A DNA stretch of 8,596 nucleotides from Balneolaceae bacterium. Lineage in GTDB: Bacteria; Bacteroidota; Rhodothermia; Balneolales; Balneolaceae. Positions 5,459-8,596 of this stretch are shown here, piece by piece (position 1 is the stretch's first letter; each line of letters starts with the position of its first letter). The position numbers were made by a program, and so were the translations under genes. The DNA lies in the NCBI GenBank assembly GCA_003555185.1, contig PWFZ01000268.1:1-8596 (forward strand), read 5' to 3'. The notes under the pieces are model-generated. The model made no database searches and was not told where the DNA came from. It saw only the letters and a list, made by a program, of their open reading frames with translations.

Positions 5459-6682
5459 TTAAGGTGTTGATGTACCATTTTCACCACCATCAAAATAGAA
5501 AAGCCCAAGGGAAAGCACTGCGCCGGCAATGGTTGTGTAGAGTGCAATGTTTAAAATTGTGGGCATGGTCATACCGATATCGAGCCACCATCCGAGCAGG
5601 AATGGGCTCATTGCTGTGCTAAATACCATTATTGATGAGAAGAGACTTCGCACAGTTCCAATCATTCCGGTTCCAAACATCTCGGCCCAAAGCGCTGATT
5701 TGATGGTTCCTGACATCCCCAAACTTGCACCTATTAATCCCATATAAATAAATGCTGACCATGGCTGTGAATACATTGCGCCGATGAACAGTCCAATGAT
5801 CATCGGGATCAAAAAGAATGGAAAAATCTTTTGAGCCGAAAAACGATCCACCCATGGCCCGGTAATCAAACCTAATGTAATTCGCGCAGCGGCAAACGCG
5901 ATAAACGCTGATGCAATAATTCCGGCCGTCCACCCAAGCTGATCGGCTGCCGCAACCTGATAAAGGAACAGACCCGTCACCCAAAAAGGTGGTAATAGTG
6001 TTGCAGGTATCACAAAAAAGAGCCGTTTATCGCTCAAAATGGTTTTATAACTCTCCCATGTTGATTTCTCCCTGCGCCTTTTCTCCTCCTTCTCCTCCAC
6101 CGTCCGGCTTTTTTTGATGAGTTTCCAGATAATTGGGATCAGCCCAAAAGCGATAGCTGCGGCAATAATCCCCCATGTTACACGCCAGTGGAAAACAGCA
6201 AGAAGTCCGGCTACAGCAACGGGTAATATTCCTTCACCGATTGGAAACCCCATACTTGAAATGCTAAGTGCCTTTCCTCGCTGATGATCATAAAATCGTG
6301 CCATCGTGGTTTGAGCCGTATGCCCGCTGAGCCCTTGTCCCATCAACCGCAACAAAAAAAGCGACAATAGAAGTACAGAAATGTGCCAGGATATTGCCAT
6401 CAATACGGCAGCTGACAGCAATCCCCCTGCAACAGCCATGCTGTATTGGCGAAGAGGAATTCTATCAATCCACTGGCCCAGATATGGCAGTACAAATGCA
6501 CTGCCTAATGTAGCTGCTGAGTACAGCATTCCGAATGAGGTATTGGTCAGTTCAAACGTCGCGAGATAAAACGGTACAAAAAGTGAGATTAAGAAAGTCT
6601 GCCCAAAGCTGGAAAAAAAAGTGAAGGAAACGGCAAAAGAGAGCAGTCGCTTCTCTTTCAGGGCAAATTCAAGATACGTCAT
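5459..6682 (-). CDS. Major facilitator superfamily (MFS) transporter
   Basis: This 407-residue inner-membrane protein has about twelve hydrophobic segments in two halves: roughly residues 13-186 and 220-397. They are split by a very charged cytoplasmic loop at about 188-212 (KKSRTVEEKEEKRRREK). MFS motif-A-like sequences occur at the expected inter-helix loops of each half, GQWIDRIPLR (69-78) and GPWVDRFSAQK (275-285). In TM4-5, RLMGQGLSGHTAQTTMARFY and GKALSISSMGFPIGEGILP resemble the monocarboxylate/OFA-like branch of the superfamily. The substrate cannot be read from the sequence. The length fits a complete transporter. ATG 6682 gives a short cytoplasmic N-terminus (MTYLEFALKEKRLLS) before TM1. 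No Shine-Dalgarno site is seen. It is co-oriented with the small zinc-ribbon gene 117 bp upstream and with msrA downstream. The gap to msrA and a possible terminator argue against a shared transcript with msrA. Confidence 0.93.
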   Translation of the reverse strand: MTYLEFALKEKRLLSFAVSFTFFSSFGQTFLISLFVPFYLATFELTNTSFGMLYSAATLGSAFVLPYLGQWIDRIPLRQYSMAVAGGLLSAAVLMAISWHISVLLLSLFLLRLMGQGLSGHTAQTTMARFYDHQRGKALSISSMGFPIGEGILPVAVAGLLAVFHWRVTWGIIAAAIAFGLIPIIWKLIKKSRTVEEKEEKRRREKSTWESYKTILSDKRLFFVIPATLLPPFWVTGLFLYQVAAADQLGWTAGIIASAFIAFAAARITLGLITGPWVDRFSAQKIFPFFLIPMIIGLFIGAMYSQPWSAFIYMGLIGASLGMSGTIKSALWAEMFGTGMIGTVRSLFSSIMVFSTAMSPFLLGWWLDIGMTMPTILNIALYTTIAGAVLSLGLFYFDGGENGTSTP

Positions 6683-6710
6683 TGGGTATATGGGATTCCG
6701 AAGATATTTT

Positions 6711-6729
6711 AGCCTTCTAAAATAAGGCT
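6711..6729 (-). promoter_or_regulatory. 6-bp hairpin in the leader of the MFS gene
   Basis: AGCCTT (6711-6716) and AAGGCT (6724-6729) are exact inverted copies around a 7-nt AT loop, 28 bp upstream of the transporter ATG and downstream of the small zinc-ribbon gene. It might be an operator, or a weak terminator or attenuator between the two genes. The A/T-rich flanks carry no clean U-run. Confidence 0.25.
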
Positions 6730-6799
6730 TTATTCATCTAAAAAATGACCTTACTGTATATTTATAAATGATTGAGACCATTGTATAAATTGATGAGCG

Positions 6800-6955
6800 T
6801 TAATAAAGCAACCAGGTAAGCATCAACAGGATAAGTAGCCACACTCCTACTTTTACGGTCCATGATTGCTTGGGGAATTCATACCCGCAAATTGGACATT
6901 CATCAAGATCGGAATCCACTTCAACAGCACAACCCGGGCATTCAATTTTTTTCAT
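6800..6955 (-). CDS. Small zinc-ribbon membrane protein (51 aa)
   Basis: ATG at 6955 opens a 51-residue frame ending with TAA at 6800. Residues 1-28 are a mini zinc ribbon with two CxxC knuckles, IECPGCAVEVDSD (Cys6, Cys9) and ECPICGYEFP (Cys20, Cys23), spaced by ten residues, a standard spacing for tetrahedral Zn binding. Residues about 35-51 (KVGVWLLILLMLTWLLY) form one transmembrane helix ending at the C-terminus. The ribbon should face the cytoplasm with a C-terminal tail anchor, though orientation is inferred. The Cys pattern plus the clean helix and ATG argue for a real gene despite its size. Similar zinc-ribbon-plus-helix proteins are widespread and mostly uncharacterised. It lies 117 bp upstream of the MFS gene on the same strand. 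No Shine-Dalgarno site is seen (AT-rich leader). Confidence 0.8.
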   Translation of the reverse strand: MKKIECPGCAVEVDSDLDECPICGYEFPKQSWTVKVGVWLLILLMLTWLLY

Positions 6956-7218
6956 GATTTATTAAAATTTTTTTAAGCCTACTGAATACATTTATGTAAA
7001 CTATCTTAGCTCTAAATGATTTATTATATTACAAATTAGTCAGTGGCTGTAGAGATATCAATTGCTTTGTACATGCGTATTATGTTTTTAGCACGATATT
7101 AAATATAGAAAGTATAAAATAATAACGCAGGCTTTAAGAGAAAGTTTGGGGATTCACACCGCTGAAGCGCAGTAATAAGAGAACTACGTTTAAACACTTA
7201 AAATAAAAAAAAGAGTCT
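6956..7218. other. AT-rich divergent intergenic spacer
   Basis: This spacer lies between the zinc-ribbon gene and the large unrecognised gene and must hold both promoters. I see no convincing promoter pair on either strand. Minor symmetric sites are TACAT-tt-ATGTA around 6988-6999 and GTTTAAAC (7188-7195). The stretch at about 7131-7185 is less AT-rich (GGGGATTCACACCGCTGAAG), but it has only a 4-bp stem and is not a recognised RNA. Confidence 0.5.
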
Positions 7219-8596
7219 ATGAGAGAGTCAGATCTAATATTTCAGTTGCTTGATATTTCCAAAAATGTACCCTTAACAGAGATAGATATGGCCGAATCGA
7301 TGGCTGTTACATTTCACCCTGAACATCAGCGTACAGAGCGACTTGATACATTCGCCCAAAATCTAAAAACAAACTTAATCAACATAGGCGTAGAAGTCTT
7401 GCCTTTTAAAGATGCTCTAAATGAAAATGGCAAAATACGGCCAGGCATTGTTATTTTTGAGCAGGGTGAGGGAAAAGACAAAGATCTGGCCATCAAGAAA
7501 GTTTCCACTTTGTACGACAATCCAATTGTAGGGATTTTAGAAGGAGAACTACAAATACCTGATCAGCCAAATCTTCAGGAAACGCTCAACAGCATTGTAA
7601 GCGTATTAGCCTGGAACCTGGTACACGTCCCCCTATTCGTGCAAAAAAATGGCTGGACCATCTGCACCATGAATGGTTCTGTAATTAAATGCAAAAACTG
7701 GATGTCTTCAGCTAATGATGTTCTCCATTCACTTGTCCCTAAACTTTCTGCGCAGGTCGTTCCACCGAAGAGAGAAAAGATCGTTTACAGAAACAACAAA
7801 TTTGACGCCCAAAAAGAAGGTTATAATACGTTCATAGAAGATTTTATGAGTGCAGCCAAAATTTGGCGCGACAACGGGCTTATGTTAGCCCATACATCTA
7901 TTGACGACCTCACTTATAGAAATCGATTTTACAAACGAGTTGTCTCTCAATTTTTGGATCAGCGAACAGGAATGAGCTATGGTTTTATGGTAAAACAACT
8001 CCCTGTGGATGTTGAACCTGCCATCGAAAAATCTTCTGCCCCTGATTTTCTAAAATCACACGATTGGGATCACAATCCGATGGTAGAGTTTAACGATGAT
8101 TTCTACGCTAAATTCCATCGATTAGACACCGAATGGTTTGTTAAAATTCCGGATGTCTGGCTTCTATCCACCCGGTCAGGTTGTAACAAAACCAATTTAA
8201 ACCCTCGAAAAGATATTCTTAAGCTGGGACTACATAAAGGAAACATAACCATCGAAACACCCGTGGATGGAGCCTCAGAAACATGCCGGCCTTCTTACGA
8301 TACGTACGCGATTATAGCACATGCTCTGGGAAATATAATTGCAGCAAGTATTATTCTGGCAACAGATTCCAACTCTGAATTCCCAACCATCTTAAAGAAA
8401 AACGGTCTCTCCATTTCACACTGGCACGGATATCCCAATAAGGAATATCCTCTATCGGGATATGCCATTCATGGTGAGGAAAACCCACCGGTTTCATGCT
8501 CCACACCACAATCCGCTGCCTACGCTTTTATGGGTAAGCTAAAATCTTTGGATCTGAGTAAACACTCCCTTAAAAAATACAGAGGGGATATTCACA
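7219..8596 (+). CDS. Unrecognised large protein (partial, C-terminus beyond right edge)
   Basis: From ATG 7219 the frame is open for 459 codons to the window end with no stop. I do not recognise the family. The start (MRESDLIFQLLDISKNVPLT) has no signal peptide, so it is probably cytoplasmic. The first ~115 residues look like a mixed alpha/beta region (GVEVLPF, PGIVIFEQGEGKDKD, NPIVGILEGELQIP), with a hydrophobic stretch at 126-141. Later features are five Cys (149, 158, 322, 356, 427) without a clear CxxC pair, a DWDHNP stretch near 287, RSGCNKTNLNPRKD at 319-332, a hydrophobic helix at about 363-381 (YAIIAHALGNIIAASIILA), and HWHGYP at 401-406. None is a motif I can tie to a reaction. A weak AAGAG precedes the ATG. 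It is divergent from the zinc-ribbon gene across a 263-bp AT-rich spacer. Open length and protein-like composition make it a confident gene; function is unknown. Confidence 0.85.
   Translation, partial: MRESDLIFQLLDISKNVPLTEIDMAESMAVTFHPEHQRTERLDTFAQNLKTNLINIGVEVLPFKDALNENGKIRPGIVIFEQGEGKDKDLAIKKVSTLYDNPIVGILEGELQIPDQPNLQETLNSIVSVLAWNLVHVPLFVQKNGWTICTMNGSVIKCKNWMSSANDVLHSLVPKLSAQVVPPKREKIVYRNNKFDAQKEGYNTFIEDFMSAAKIWRDNGLMLAHTSIDDLTYRNRFYKRVVSQFLDQRTGMSYGFMVKQLPVDVEPAIEKSSAPDFLKSHDWDHNPMVEFNDDFYAKFHRLDTEWFVKIPDVWLLSTRSGCNKTNLNPRKDILKLGLHKGNITIETPVDGASETCRPSYDTYAIIAHALGNIIAASIILATDSNSEFPTILKKNGLSISHWHGYPNKEYPLSGYAIHGEENPPVSCSTPQSAAYAFMGKLKSLDLSKHSLKKYRGDIH

Noticed and set aside
5619..5984. Minus-strand open frame of 121 codons inside the MFS gene
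   Set aside because: An out-of-frame shadow of the transporter, with no family features.
7131..7200. Small RNA or tRNA-like gene before the large unknown gene
   Set aside because: Only a 4-bp stem and the palindrome GTTTAAAC; no cloverleaf or known RNA motif.
7326..7520. Minus-strand open frame of 64 codons
   Set aside because: Antisense to the long plus-strand gene; no family features or start signal.

Overview
The window looks like ordinary chromosome from a Bacteroidota-like bacterium, perhaps Balneolota/Rhodothermota. This is inferred from a TonB-dependent receptor with an N-terminal carboxypeptidase-regulatory-like domain, a DUF2911 protein, outer-membrane proteins ending in Phe, few Shine-Dalgarno sites and a TTTG/TAnnTTT-type promoter candidate. 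No transposase, phage gene, CRISPR array, tRNA or rRNA was seen.

Left part (1-2930, minus strand): a thiamin-uptake transcription unit. A well-conserved TPP riboswitch (about 2801-2876) leads into a 774-residue TonB-dependent outer-membrane receptor (392-2716). A YkoF-family thiamin/HMP-binding protein follows (1-299, running off the left edge). A strong hairpin (336-374) lies between the two genes. The likely flow is: low TPP, riboswitch open, receptor made and vitamin carried across the outer membrane. YkoF and probably further genes beyond the edge would then handle it.

Middle (2958-5246): a divergent gene (3030-3890, plus) encodes an exported protein with a small SH3/LSm-like beta domain followed by a predicted beta-barrel. 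It converges on a two-gene minus-strand operon: an exported methionine sulfoxide reductase A (4629-5237), then a secreted DUF2911 protein (4062-4604). The 171-bp gap between the converging stop codons is almost wholly filled by two tandem units of a palindromic repeat. Its GTAG-plus-hairpin layout is that of REP/BIME elements.

Right part (5409-8596): a 12-helix MFS transporter (5459-6682, minus) with a possible terminator behind it. Upstream on the same strand is a 51-residue protein with four zinc-ribbon cysteines and one membrane helix (6800-6955). Across an AT-rich divergent spacer (6956-7218, no convincing gene or promoter) starts a long plus-strand gene (7219 to the right edge, at least 459 codons) that I do not recognise.

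The points most worth a second look are the riboswitch-receptor-YkoF unit, the BIME-like repeat, the tiny zinc-ribbon membrane protein and the unrecognised large gene. Nothing here proves a wholly new multi-gene system.
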